Positions 14,601 through 27,000 of a DNA stretch of 64,000 bases are shown in pieces. The position numbers and the translations under genes were made by a program. Under the pieces are notes generated by a model, which saw only the letters and a list, made by a program, of their open reading frames with translations, did not search any database and was not told where the DNA came from. The first letter of the stretch is position 1; every line of letters begins with the position of its first letter. Source of the stretch: Cercis canadensis (lineage: Eukaryota; Streptophyta; Magnoliopsida; Fabales; Fabaceae); assembly GCA_003255065.1 (NCBI GenBank), contig QAOA01006449.1, positions 248,001 through 312,000 on the forward strand. The letters are read 5' to 3'.

Positions 14601-16708
14601 AGATACAGTGAAACCCAAAAACAATATCCGAGTCAGATACGGTGACGAACTGAAACAGGGTCACGGGCCAGATATAATAACTAACCAGGAAACTGTCCCT
14701 TCCCAAATACAGTGAAATCGAAGAAAAGTATCCGAGTCAGATACAGTGACGAACCGAAACAGGCTCCCGGACCAGATACAATGACCTACCAAGAAACAGT
14801 ACCCTCTTAGCTACAATAAAACCCAAGAAAAATATCCGAGTCAGATACAGTGACGAAACGAAACAGGGTTCTTGACCAGATACAATGACCTGCCAGGAAA
14901 CAACCCCTTCTTAGATATAGTGAAATGCAAGAACAATATCCAAGTCAAATACGGTGTCAAACCGAAATAGGGTACCAGGTCAAATAAAATAACCTACCAG
15001 GAAACAGTCCCTTCCCAGATAGATTGAACCTTAAGAAAAATGTACAAGTCAGATACAGTTACGAACCAAAATAGGGTCTCAGGCTAGATACAATAACCCA
15101 CTGGGAAACAGTCCCTTCCTAGATACAGTGAAACCCAAGAAAAATATCCGAGTCAGATACAGTTAATAACCGAAACAGGGTCATGGGCCAGAAATAATGA
15201 CTGACCAGGAAACTGTCCCCCCCAAATATATTGAAACCGAAGAAAAATATCCGAGTCAGATACAGTGACGGATCGAAACAGGCTCCTGGGCCAGATACAA
15301 TGACCCACAAGGAAACAGTGCCTTCCCAGCTACAGTGGAACCCAAGAAAAATATCCGAGTCAGATACAGTGATAAACCAAAACAGGGTCTCGGGCCAGAT
15401 ACAATGACCTACCAGGAAACAGTTCCTTCCCATATATAGTGAAACCCAATAAAATATCCGAGTCAGATACAGAGACGAACCGAAATAGGGAGCCAGGCCA
15501 GATACAATGAAACCCAAGAAAAATATCTGAGTCAAATACAGTGACGAACCGAAACAGGCTCTCGGGCCAGATACAATTATCCATTAGGAAACAGTACCTT
15601 CCTAGCTACAGTGAAACCCAAGAAAAATATCTGAGTCAGATACAGTGACGAACCAAAACAGGGTCCCTGGCGAGATATAATGAACCACCAGGAAACAGTC
15701 TCATTCCAAATAAAGTCAACCCTAAGAAAAATATACGAGTCAGATACAGTGACGAACCGAAACAAGTTCCCGGGCCCGATACAATGACCCATCAGGAAAC
15801 AGTCCCTTCCTAGATACAGTGAAACCCAGGAAAATTATCCGAGTCAGATACAGTGATAAACCGAATAGGTTGCCAGGCCAGATACAGTGAAACCCAACAA
15901 AAATATATGAGTCAGAAACAGGGACGAACCTAAACAGGGTCTCGGGCCAGATGCAATAACCTATCAGGAAATAGTCCCCTCCTTGATACAGTGAAACCCA
16001 AGAAAAATATCCGCGTCAGATACAATGACGAACCAAAACAGGCCCCTTGGCTAGATACATTGACCCACCAAGAAACAGTCCCTTCCTAGATAAAGTCAAC
16101 CCTAAGAAAAATATCCGAGTTAGATACAATGACGAACCGAAACAGGGTCTCGGGTAAGATACAATGATCCACCAAGAATCAGTCCCTTCCTAGATACAAT
16201 AAAACCCAAGAAAAATTTCTGAGTCAGATACAGTTACGAACCCAAACAAGGTCCTGGGCCAGAGACAATAACCCACCAGGAAACAGTCCCTTCCCAGATA
16301 GTTTGAACCCTAAGAAAAATATCCGAGTCAGATACAGTGACAAACCGAAAGAGGGTCACGGGCCAGATATAATGACTAACTAGAAAATTGTCCCTTCCCA
16401 AATACAGTGAAACTGAAGAAAAGTATCTGAGTCAGATACAGTGATGAACCGAAACAGGCTCCCAGACCAGATACAATGACCCACCAAGAAACAGTACCTT
16501 CCCAGCTACAGTAAAACCCATGAAAAATATCCGAGTCAGATACAGTGACGAAACGAAACAAGGTTCTGGGCCAGATACAATGACCTACCAGGAAACAGTC
16601 CCTTCTCAGATACAGTGAAACGCAAGAACAATATCCAAGTCTGATACGGTGACGAACCGAAACAGGGTACCAGGTCAGATACAATAACCCACCAGGAAAC
16701 AGTCCCCT
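8679..16708 (+). repeat. Satellite array block B, degenerate, + orientation
   Basis: Same 104/69-bp family and orientation as block A, resuming in phase after the solo LTR. Copies are heterogeneous, with many CG-to-TG/CA changes and a mixture of long and short monomers. Short 69-bp B-C dimers are frequent at 9.1-9.7 kb. Loose higher-order periods are visible: about 1,003 bp at 11.1-13.0 kb, and about 1.5-1.7 kb from 13.4 kb to the end, where markers TTAATAACCGAAAC (13640, 15162) and GGTACCAGGTCAG (13450, 14971, 16666) recur. No gene is supported. Confidence 0.95.
11090..12970 (+). repeat. Two tandem copies of a ~1.0-kb multi-monomer unit
   Basis: The unusual variant GCTAAAAAGACCCACCAGG occurs at 11181 and 12183 (1,002 bp apart), and GTAAGGTACAGTGACAAACC at 11591 and 12594 (1,003 bp apart). 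A TAGAAAYAGCCTGTCCCAG variant occurs near 11888 and 12959, about 1,071 bp apart, which is one short monomer more. The order of variants is the same in both copies. This is a separate local higher-order duplication, not the 1,732-bp or 901-bp unit. Edges are approximate. Confidence 0.7.
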
Positions 16709-18128
16709 TGATGAGCTGCCGAGGCTCCTTAAATTAGTTAAAGTTTAAGGTTTGTTTACCTAAGCTACTTGTAGCGTAAGGCTCCCCTAGGTTAAACCAA
16801 AGGATTGTTCTATTTAGTGAATCAGTTTTAAGAACATATAAACAAGGTGGTTTTGTTTGGTTTAGTGATTGACAGAAATTAATTATAAGTGGTAACCCTA
16901 AAGGAAAACAATCAATCCAAGTCTTAACTGATTCTGATTTTAATCCATCCCTGATTTCCAATGATCCATTCAATTATTAACCATGTTCTTGGCCTTAGAA
17001 AACATCAAAAAGCCTCTCAGTCGTCTATGGATGTCCACTGGTTAAGTAACCAGAATTTGGATTTAACTAAGACTAAATGAATTAAGCAAACATTCAAGTC
17101 CAGTTTTACCTAAGTCCATGATCTAGCCAAGGTAATTAATCCATCCAAAAGCTTAGAAACATTAATTAACCATACAATCCTCTTTTATCACATGCAAACA
17201 GAATATGATAATCCAAATCCGAATTAAGCAATTCAAACAGAATATTTCAGAGGATTGAAAGAACTTGATTAACAACTAAATGAATAACAACAACACATAA
17301 TCTCAAAATCAATAATCAGAACAGCCAAAACCTGGATTGATTTGATGATTTAGCCCTCCATGAACAAGAGAAGCCAAGTTCTTACAAAATATCTAGAGCG
17401 AAAACTTAAAGACTAAGAAAACTTGAAAAGCTGTCTAAAATATCCTAAGTCTTGATTGTGATTTTCGGCTCCCTCTTTTTGCACATATAGACCTCAAAAA
17501 ATGCATGCACACCCAAATTTCCCTTTGGGCACACTTGTTCCCATGTGCCTTAGCTTTCTTTGGGCTTTGGTTTGGGGTCATTTGGACTTGTCATGAGGAA
17601 GTTAGGCCCATTTAAGTGCCAACAGGTTTCTGGAACCATCAGCCAACTTTGACAGCAAATAAGACCATCTACAATATAAAATCTGGTGAACTAGTCTTCA
17701 TAACAATTGAAGCTCTTTCTGTTAGATTTCCAATGGTACCAGTTTCAAGTCCATATGACATTCACAGCTCAAGTTATGGCCCAAAACTACATGTAGGTCA
17801 GGATCCTACGACAGCATGTCTTCTCTGGATTCCAGGCTGCATATGACCTTCTGGACGTCCGAATTGGCTTTGGAGCCCTGAATGAAAGTTGCAGATAATG
17901 CTCTCATCTTTCCTACAAGGTAAGACTCGAAATTTTTAGACATACAGAACTCAAGATATGCACGAAACACAGAGACAGCATAAAATGCTCAGTATTGCTG
18001 AAAATTGCAATTAGGCACAAATGGATCCAAAGTCATCAAATGAGGTCCAAGTCTATTTAATTCAGCCCAAAAGAGGTTTAAAAGACTAAATATGAGGGAT
18101 AACTACTATATAAAAAGTGTGTTCATCA
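16709..18128 (-). repeat. 3' LTR of outer element (family 1a)
   Basis: A 1,420-bp direct repeat of 37891-39310. On the + strand it begins TGATGAGCTGCCGAGG and ends TGTGTTCATCA. It is the 3' LTR because the polypurine tract lies directly against it at 18129. The first 5 bp to its left are the target duplication CCCCT, followed by satellite. Confidence 0.95.
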
Positions 18129-18143
18129 AATTCCCCCACACTT
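18129..18143 (-). other. Polypurine tract of outer element
   Basis: On the minus strand this reads AAGTGTGGGGGAATT and touches the 3' LTR start. It is the expected primer for plus-strand DNA synthesis. The same 15 bases occupy the same place in the inner element at 22623-22637. Confidence 0.85.
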
Positions 18144-18707
18144 AGCTTTTGCACGTCTCGGGCAAACTAGAATTCCAAAACTAAGAAAAGAAAGAACAAG
18201 GAAACAAAAGCAAATTTAAAAACTAAAGGATTACCTCCCAATGATATTTAAGATATGCAAAAGTTCATACCACTAGTAAGATGAGCAATTAAAAATTCAA
18301 GGAAGTCACAACATTTATGAAATAAAATTTCTTCACATCCAAAATCAATAATTAAGGTAATTTCAATTGAAAAACATGAGTTAAGAATGATAGATCCTCA
18401 CAAGATATACTCTCAATCCCTTAAGTGTTTAGAAAGTAGGTACTTCACTCAATCAAACTCATGAAGAGATGCACTACCATAAGCTTGCTTATCTTCTATT
18501 TCTCCACTACTCAAACAAATGCACACACAAATCAAGAGGACTTTATTTAAGGTTGTAATAAGGCCAAGGTAAAGGTAAAGGAATGAATCAAAATGGATAT
18601 CACAAGGTAAACACTCAAAGAGAATAAAAGAACATTGGAGAGGAACTCAAATGACAAGCATTAAATTCCAAGTGTGTAAAACATATTCTCCTTCCTTTGC
18701 ACATATT

Positions 18708-18809
18708 CTTTCCTTTTCTTTTTCTTTTCCTTTTTCACAATTCAGATTTTTTTTTTTGTTTTTTTTTTTATGAACCAATTGGCTCTTTTTTTCTTTCTTT
18801 CTTTCTTTC
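18708..18809. repeat. T/C-rich low-complexity tract
   Basis: Runs of T with interspersed C, ending in a (CTTT)n stretch. It is simple sequence inside the retrotransposon 3' non-coding tract. The inner element has poly-T tracts at the equivalent place. Confidence 0.85.
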
Positions 18810-19566
18810 ACATAATACTTTGCACATTAGAATTCACAACCTCCACACTTGTACTATTAATTACCCACAAGCATAAGAGCTCCTCCAAGACAATGAACCA
18901 ATGCGTTCCCATTCCCTAAGGTAAGGTAACAACATGGTATTTTTGTACATAGGCATATAATGAGCTAAGATCAAAGATAGGCAAATAGGCTCAATGGGGG
19001 TGATCAAAGGGAAATAATACAAGGTTGGCTATTTGGCAAAGTAGCTAAATCAAGAAAGAATGCCTCAATCATGTTCATGTATGCAAATGAAAATGTAGCC
19101 TCAAAAAGAATCAAGCAAGTTCTAGAGTTAACAAATTCCATGAGTGAAATCACACAAGAAGGAAAAGAATGGCACATTTGCTAAATCCATTCATCAAAAG
19201 GCTCAAAATCTCACAAGGCATGTATCTATCAAACTTAATCATCAATCCAACATCTAAAACCAAGCATGTAAAATTAAGGATGGAAAACAAGTTATTCAAT
19301 CATGCTATGAACCTTGAAATGTAATTACTTTAAGCTTACAACTTTACAATTTCTACAACATCATTGGAGGGTAATTAAAACAGAAAAATGACAACAAAAA
19401 CAGAAAAAACAGCAAGAACAACAAACAGAAAAATTAAAACAGAAACAGCAAATTAACAGAAATAGTAAAGTAAACAGAAAACTAATCAACTAAACAGCAA
19501 TCTCTATGTAAAAACTAAACTAATCAACTAAACAGAAAACAATAAAGCAACTAAACTATACAGAAA

Positions 19567-19582
19567 TCCCTCCCCCACACTT
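19567..19582 (-). other. Second polypurine-like tract, just after pol
   Basis: The minus strand reads AAGTGTGGGGGAGGGA, close to the real polypurine tract but about 1.44 kb away from the 3' LTR and directly after pol. The inner element has the identical 16 bases at 23903-23918. It could be an internal plus-strand priming site; that role is inferred from sequence only. Confidence 0.6.
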
Positions 19583-19696
19583 AAATTTTACATTGTCCTC
19601 AATGTAAAAACTTCAAAAAGTAGCAACATATGACAATTAATAGCAAGCAGTCACATAAGGACAAGTAAAGTAAAAGAGAGAGAAGAAACATCCTTA

Positions 19697-21304
19697 TCAG
19701 GGGAGGTAGATGGCATCTTGCAAGTGGACCTCCTCCATGATGTCCTCCTGAGCGCCCTCATAAAATGGCTTGAGGCGATGCCCATTCACCTTGAAAGCCT
19801 TGCTGGTGGACTCACTCGTTATCTCCACTGCACCATAAGGAAAAACCTTGGTGACAACAAACGGACCAAGCCACCAAGAACGGAGCTTGCCGGGCATGAG
19901 CTTTAGGCGGGAGTTATACAAGAGAACTTTCTGGCCAATAGAGAACTCCTTCCTCAGCACCATGTTATAATGAAACCGCTTGGTCTTTTCCTTGTAAAGG
20001 CGGGAGCTCTCATAATCATCGAAACGAAGCTCCTCAAGCTCTTGGAGGTGAAGCTTTCTCTGGGATCCGGCTTGGCTCAAATCAAGGTTGCACTGCTTGA
20101 CTGCCTAGTAAGCCTTGTGCTCCAGCTCCATTGGAAGGTGGCATGCTTTGCCAAAAACTATCCGGTAGGGAGACATCCCAATAGGTATCTTGAACGCAGT
20201 CCGGTAGGCCCACAAAGCATCCTCAAGTCACAAACTCCAGTCCTTCCTATTAGGTTGGACAGTCTTCTCCAAGATACGCTTGATCTCCTTGTTGGAGACT
20301 TCAGCTTGCCCATTGGTCTGAGGGTGGTAAGGGGTCGAAACCTTATGCATGACGCCATATTTCTTCATTAAAGCCGCCATGGTCCGGTTGTAGAAATGTG
20401 AACCCTGATCACTGATGATGGCCCTAGGAATGCCAAATCTGCAGAAAATGTTTGATCTAACAAAATCCACAACAACTTTAGAATCATCAGTATGGGTGGC
20501 TTTCGCCTCCACCCACTTAGACACATAATCCACAGCAAGTAAGATGTAAACAAAACCGAAAGAAACAGGAAAAGGCCCCATAAAGTCAATACCCCAGACA
20601 TCAAAAATCTCACAGAATAGCAAAGGCTGCTAGGGCATCTCATGCCTATGGGAAATATTTCTGGTTCTCTGACATTGTTCACAAGATTTATAAAATATAT
20701 GTGCATCCCTAAATGAAGTGACCCAATATAATCAAAAGTCTAAGACTTTCCTAGCCGTACGTTGAGGACCAAAATGTCCACCACATGCAAAGGTATGGCA
20801 AAAGCTAAGAACAAATTGAAACTCATTATCAGGCACACATCTCCTAATGATTTGATCACTACAAAATTTCCAGAGGTAGGGATCATCCCACACATAATAT
20901 TTTGCCTCACTCTTTAACTTGTCTATTTGTGCACGTGTGAGGGCAAAGCATGGGCAGCTAGATAATTTACAAGATCTGCATACCATGGAAACTCACCATG
21001 CAGCCCTAACAGCTGCTCGTCAGGAAAGGAATCCTGAATGGGCAGTGGATCAGGAGCTCGCTCGATGCGGCTCAGGTGGTCAGCAACCAGGTTCTCTACT
21101 CCACTTTTGTCTCAGATCTCCACATCTAACTCTTGCAGCAGCAACATCCACCTAATCAATCGTGGCATGGCATCCGGTTTCTTCAAAAGATACTTCAGAG
21201 CTGTATGATCTGAAAAATCCACAACCTTAGAATCTATCAAATAAGACCTGAACTTATCTAATGCAAAAACAATAGATAAAAGTTCTTTTTCAGTGGTTGT
21301 GTAG
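19697..21304 (-). pseudogene. pol: Outer element pol, 3' part: RNase H end and integrase
   Basis: This continues the pol frame broken off at 33113. Directly left of the inner element, the minus strand encodes the TTTEKELL and FSDHTALKYLL parts of RNase H. The integrase follows: HHCC zinc region around 20760-20680 (ending CEQCQRT), core domain with IDFMGPF, SDQGSHF and QAEVSNKE motifs (20623-20228), and the C-terminal GPFVV region (20080-19697). In-frame stops lie at 21112-21114, 20732-20734, 20630-20632, 20228-20230 and 20105-20107, and a frameshift lies near 20.94 kb. The acidic catalytic triad is still recognisable, but no integrase could be made. The inner element's pol is the closest comparison in the window. 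Confidence 0.9.
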
Positions 21305-22622
21305 TGACGGCTACCGAACCGTACAAAATTAAACTACTAATTGCAACTAAATTGTAGTATAGGATGCAACCAGTGTCGTCTCCCAAGGATTCACTAGAAC
21401 AACTAATCTTTTAAGAACTTAAGCAAGAACAAAATAAGGGGGGGTTTGTGTTGAATGCAATATATCAAGAATTAAGGAAACAGTAAACTGAATTTATCAA
21501 ATAAGAGAAAACGCAATCAACTCAAGCAGGCAACCAAACCTTAATCCATCCTTGTTCACTAAAGATAAACTAGATCTGATTTAATTCTTGGTTAAGTGTT
21601 ACCTGGAACCCCTAACAATAACACTTAGAATTCCTACTGATTTACCAATCAGGATTCAATTAATCATGGAATTAAGACTTTAGGCAACCGCTCTATATCA
21701 GTAAATCCAGATTAATTTAATAACTAAATTATCCAAGTTAACCATATATTAAAGACCTTTAAAGTATGATTATCAATCTGATTACTGTTATGAATCTAAT
21801 CAACCGATTTAAATTCATACAACTCATGGAATCAAAGTACCATTCAATCACACGAAGAAGGGGAGAAGTAGTAATTCAAATTAAATTAAATCAAACCCGG
21901 TTGAAGCACAGGAACTCTGGATTGTCAAGTTTGGCTCCTCTTGAATTGATTACAAACGAACTTAGCCTTCCATGGAAGACTTGAACACAAAGCAAAGGGG
22001 AAAAACGAACTCAGCAAAGGAGGCAGCAGCAGCTCAAGGAATTTCGTTTCTCTTCTGATTGTGTATGATTTGCCTCAACAACTTGAGAATATATACTAGC
22101 TGGCTGCCTCTTCTAGGTTTCCTAATGGTTTCCTAATTACAAAATAAACCTAGTTTCCTAAATTATTAATGGTAAAAACATGATCAAGCCCTAGTGTCAT
22201 GTGTGCTGGCCCAAAAAGCAGATGTTGGCCCAAATAAACATGCTCTGGTCCAATAGGCAGCCCTAAGGAAAGGAATCAGTCAATGCTGGGCGGAGTGCTG
22301 GGCGGAGCAGATAATCTGGACTGCTTGCACGCGAATTTCAGTTGTCCAGACGTGAGAATCAGCTTTTGGGCTCTTCATATGAAATGTGGAATTTTCTGTC
22401 AGCTTTCCAACGAAACTGGAATCATATAATCGGACATCTGTAGCAAAAGATATGGTGAAAAACGTAAGCAGTGCCAGAATTTAACAATTAAGCAATTAAA
22501 ATCTACAAGCACCAACAAGTCCAAATCTACAAAACATGTCTAAAAGCCATAAAAATCACTAGAAACACACACTAAAAGACTAAGTATAAGAGAAACAAAT
22601 AGTATAAAATAATGTGTTATCA
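21305..22622 (-). repeat. 3' LTR of inner element (family 2)
   Basis: A 1,318-bp direct repeat of 31814-33107. On the + strand it starts TGACGGCTACCG and ends GTGTTATCA. The 24-bp length difference from its partner is partly explained by a tandem duplication of a GTGCTGGGCGGA-type segment at about 22290-22310 and a CTAATGGTTTC insertion near 22122. The polypurine tract adjoins it. Confidence 0.95.
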
Positions 22623-22637
22623 AATTCCCCCACACTT
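22623..22637 (-). other. Polypurine tract of inner element
   Basis: The minus strand reads AAGTGTGGGGGAATT directly against the 3' LTR, identical to the outer element's tract at 18129-18143. Confidence 0.85.
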
Positions 22638-23141
22638 AGCTTTTTGCACTCCTGGGCAAAATCACAAGAAACAAACTAACTAGAATAAGAAAAACAGCTC
22701 TCCAATCAAATCAAGAATGCAAAGATTAAGGTAAGAAAACAATTCAAACTTAAAGAATAGCAACACTCATGGAACAATATCTCTTGACAACTAAAGAACA
22801 AAAAAAAATGGCAATTTTATTTAATAGGAATGAGTCAAAGTAGATAGCCTCTCACAAGATAAATAAATGCTCTCAATTCTCTCAAGTGTCTAAGGTAAGT
22901 ATTTCTCTCCCATCATCCTATCAAAATCACACTACCATAAGCTTGTTCACTTTCTCAATCTCCACTACCTATGTCACATGCATAACACAAATCAAAAGGA
23001 CTTTTAAAGGGTTGTAATGGGGAAAGGTAAAAGGATGTCAATAATATGGAAAAATGGCTAAAGCACCCAAGGAATCACAAAGAGCATCTAATTATGGAGA
23101 ATTTCAAGTACTTTATGCATCTTGACTTTGGGCTTCAACTC

Positions 23142-23215
23142 ATTTTTTTTTTTTTTTCCCAAAACAACTTTATTCTTTTGTTGCTGCTGTATTTTTTTTT
23201 TTTTTTTTTTTTTTT
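23142..23215. repeat. Poly-T low-complexity tracts
   Basis: Two T homopolymer runs separated by about 30 bp of mixed sequence, in the 3' non-coding tract. Length may be unreliable in assembly. Confidence 0.85.
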
Positions 23216-23902
23216 GAAACATAACACTTAACAATTTCAACCACAACCAATCAGCCACAACTTGATGCTTTGTTTTTGTAAGAGTTTACTCCTTTTTTAT
23301 TCAATGCAATGCTCTGCAATTCCTAAGGGTTGGGTAGGACATGGTTTTACACTTAGGCTTGCAATGAGCTACACATGAAAGAAAAGATCAATAGGCTCAA
23401 AAAGGGGAAATCAAAGGATAACATCAAGGTTAGCTATTTGGTCAAGTAGCTTCTCAAAGAAAGGAATGCCTTAATCACTTCTATGCATGCATGTGCAAAT
23501 GTAACCTCAACTAAGAAACAGAACAAGTTCTAGAGCGTCAAAATGATAGATGAAAACACACAAGAAAGAATCATGACATATGGCTCAAATCCTCACAGCT
23601 TATAAGACTACTAAGAATTAACTTATCCAAATCAAATTTTGTTGCCATATCACTTAAATCCAAGAAGCAAGATAATTGTCCACTCATGTTATAGCACTTA
23701 AGAATCAAAATTGCTTCAAACCACTCTCTTCATAACTCTTAAATTGATTGGAAAGAACTAGAAAAATTTAAAAACACATAAAACAGAAAATTAAGCCTAA
23801 AACAGAAAACATAACACTAAAAATCTAAACAGAAAATAGTAAAAACAGCAAGTAAAGTAAAATAGGAAAACAGAAAGCATAAAAACACACACAACAAGCT
23901 AA

Positions 23903-23918
23903 TCCCTCCCCCACACTT
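23903..23918 (-). other. Second polypurine-like tract, inner element
   Basis: The minus strand reads AAGTGTGGGGGAGGGA, about 100 bp after the pol stop and 1.28 kb before the 3' LTR. It is identical to the motif at 19567-19582 in the outer element. Confidence 0.6.
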
Positions 23919-24018
23919 AAATTTTTGCAGTGTCCTCAATGCAAAGCACAAAGCAAACAGTAAAAGCAAGCAAGGCACTAAAAATAAAAGAGAAAGGGAA
24001 AGAAAACAGCCTGTGGGT

Positions 24019-27000
24019 TTAAGTCTCATAAAGGGCAGCAGACAAGTGCACCTCCTCCACCACTTGCTCTTGAAAACCCTCATAGAAAGGTTTCAGTCGA
24101 TGTCCGTTCACTGGGAAGGTCTGGTTGGTTGCCTCATTCTTGATCTGAATTGCACCATAAGGAAAGACATGAGTCACCACAAAAGGACCCATCCATCGAG
24201 AACGAAGCTTGCCGGGCATTAGCTTGAGACGAGAGTTGTAGAGTAGCACTTTCTGACCAATGTAGAACTCTTTTCTCACCAACATCTTGTCATGGACAGC
24301 CTTGGTCTTTTCTTTGTAGATTCTGGAATTCTCATAAGCTGCCAACCGGATTTCATCAAGTTCCTGCAGGTGGAGTTTCCTCTGTGATCCGGCTTGGGCT
24401 AAATCAAGATTACATTGCTTCACAGCCCAGTACGCCTTATGCTCGATCTCTACTGGAAGGTGACATGCCTTGCCAAAGACTAGCCTGTAAGGGGACATGC
24501 CTATAGGGGTCTTGTAGGCAGTCCGATAGGCCCACAATGCATCATCCAAACGCAGGCTCCAGTCCTTTCTGTTGGGCTGGACAGTCTTCTCTAAAATTTG
24601 CTTAATCTCCCTATTTGACACCTCTGCTTGCCCATTGGTCTGTGGATGGTAAGGGGTTGACACCTTGTGCACCACACCATACTTTCTCAACAAAGCAGCC
24701 ATGTGCCTATTGCAGAAGTGTGAACCTTGGTCACTGATGATGGCTCTTGGAACGCCGAACCTGCAGAAAATGTGAGTCCTGACAAAATCTAAGACAACAC
24801 GAGAATCATCAGTCCGGGTGGCCTTGGCCTCTACCCATTTAGAAACATAGTCCACAGCTAAAAGAATATACACAAAACCAAAAGAAGTAGGGAAAGGACC
24901 CATGAAATCGATGCCCCAAACATCAAATATCTCACAAAACAGCAAAGGCTGTTGAGGCATCTCATTCCTACGAGAAATATTACCTGTCCGTTGGCATTGG
25001 GCACAATTCTTACAAAAGCTGTACGCATCATGAAATAGGGTAGGCCAATAGAGTCCAGAATCTAAAACTTTACGAGCAGTGCGCTGAGGTCCAAAATGAC
25101 CACCACATGCAGAAGTATGACAGAACTGTAACACAGACTCAGACTCATGTCCAGGCACACACCTCCTAATTACTTGGTCACTACAGAGTCTCCACAAGTA
25201 GGGGTCATCCCACACATAATGTTTGGATTCACTTTTAAGCTTATCTACTTGATGCTTCTTAAAATAAGCAGGTAACTCAGAAGCAACTAAGTAGTTTACC
25301 AGGTCAGCATACCAAGGATCTGTACCTTGCAGCTGATAAAGCTGCTCATCCGGGAAGGTTTCTCTGATGGGAAGGTTGTCCAAAGTCAGTGGTATCCGAC
25401 TCAGGTGATCTGCTACCAAGTTCTCGGCTCCACTCTTGTCTCTGATCTCAAGGTCGAATTCTTGCAAGAGCAGCATCCACCTAATGAGCCTAGGCTTCGC
25501 ATCCGGCTTCTTGAGCAAGTACTTTAAAGCTGCATGATCAGAGAAAGCAATGACTTTAGAATTAAGCAAATATGAACGGAATTTATCTAAAGCAAACACA
25601 ATTGCAAGGAGCTCTTTCTCAGTAGTGGTGTAATTTGCTTGGGCAGCATCCAAAGTGCGAGAGGCATAATAAATCACGTGGGACAGCTTGTCCACTCGCT
25701 GTGCAAGGACAGCTCCTACTGCAAAGTTTGATGCATCGCACATAAGCTCAAAGGGAAACTCCCAGTTAGGTGGCTGCATGATGGGAGGGGAGGTAAGGCT
25801 CTGCTTCAGCTGATCAAAGGCTACTCTGCACTGCTTATCAAAGTCGAAATCCACTTCTTTCTGGAGAAGCTTAGACAATGGCAAGGCAATCTTGCTGAAG
25901 TCCTGGATGAATCGCCTGTAAAACCCTGCATGACCAAGAAAGGAACGCACTTCCCGCACACAAGTGGGGTAGGGTAAGGAGGCAATAACATCTATCTTAG
26001 CCTTATCTACTTCAATGCCTTTGCTAGAAATTACATGCCCTAAAACTATGCCTTGTTCGACCATGAAGTGACATTTCTCAAAATTAAGAACAAGGTTAGT
26101 CTCAATGCATCTATCAAGTACCCTAGCAAGGCTATCTAAACATGCATCAAAAGAGGAGCCATATACAGTAAAGTCATCCATGAATACCTCCATGCAGTGT
26201 TCTAAAAAATCAGAAAATATGCTCACCATACACCGCTGGAATGTACCAGGGGCATTACACAGGCCGAAAGGCATCCTCCTATATGCAAATGTGCCGAATG
26301 GACAGGTGAAAGTCGTCTTCTCCTGATCCTCTGGGGCTATGTGAATCTGGAAGTAGCCTGAGAAGCCATCCAGGAAGCAGTAATGGGACTTCCCTGCCAG
26401 TCTCTCTAACATCTGATCAATAAAGGGTAGAGGGAAGTGATCCTTCCTTGTCGCCTGGTTGAGTCTTCTATAATCGATGCAGACGCGCCAGCTGTTCTGC
26501 ACTCTGGTGGGGATCAACTCGTTCTTCTCATTGGCTACCACAGTTATGCCACTCTTCTTTGGAACCACTTGAACTGGACTCACCCATTTGCTATCTGAGA
26601 TGGGGTAGATAATGCCGGCTGACAACAGCTTGCTCACTTCTTTCTTGACCACATCCAGAATCAACGGGTTAAGTCGCCTTTGGGGCTGTCTCACTGGTTT
26701 AGCTTCTTCCTCTAATAAAATCCTATGCATGCAGGTGGAGGGGCTAATGCCAGGAATGTCTGCTAGTGTCCATCCAATAGCTGTCTTCCGCTGCTTCAGA
26801 ATCTGCAACAACCTCTCTTCTTGTTCAGGTTGCAGATTGTTGGCTATGATGACAGGCAGCTTTTCTTCTGCTTCTAGGAAAGCATACTTGAGATGGTCAG
26901 GTAACGGTTTCAGCTCAAGAATAGGTGGTTGCTGCACAGAGGGAACCAACTTGGTTGGAGAAACCAAGTCTACTATGTGAAGCTCAGAAACACCTGCAAG

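Larger units (their letters stand above)
18144..19696 (-). other. Non-coding tract between pol and 3' LTR, outer element
   Basis: No convincing reading frame occurs in about 1.5 kb where many Athila elements carry an env-like gene. The tract is A/T-rich, with a T/C-rich low-complexity stretch at 18708-18809. A second polypurine-like motif lies at 19567-19582, close to the end of pol. Short blocks, such as a tract around 19022-19045 (TTGGCTATTTGGCAAAGTAGC-like), recur in the inner element near 23430, so the tract is homologous between the two families. Confidence 0.75.
22638..24018 (-). other. Non-coding tract between pol and 3' LTR, inner element
   Basis: About 1.4 kb without a supported gene and without an env-like frame. 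It carries poly-T tracts at 23142-23158 and 23191-23215, and a second polypurine-like motif at 23903-23918. Scattered blocks match the outer element's tract, although the LTRs of the two families differ, so this region is conserved in the lineage. Confidence 0.75.

Noticed and set aside
18144..19566. Tract of LTR length between the internal polypurine motif and the 3' LTR as a degenerate third LTR
   Set aside because: I see no similarity to either LTR family and no TG...CA ends.
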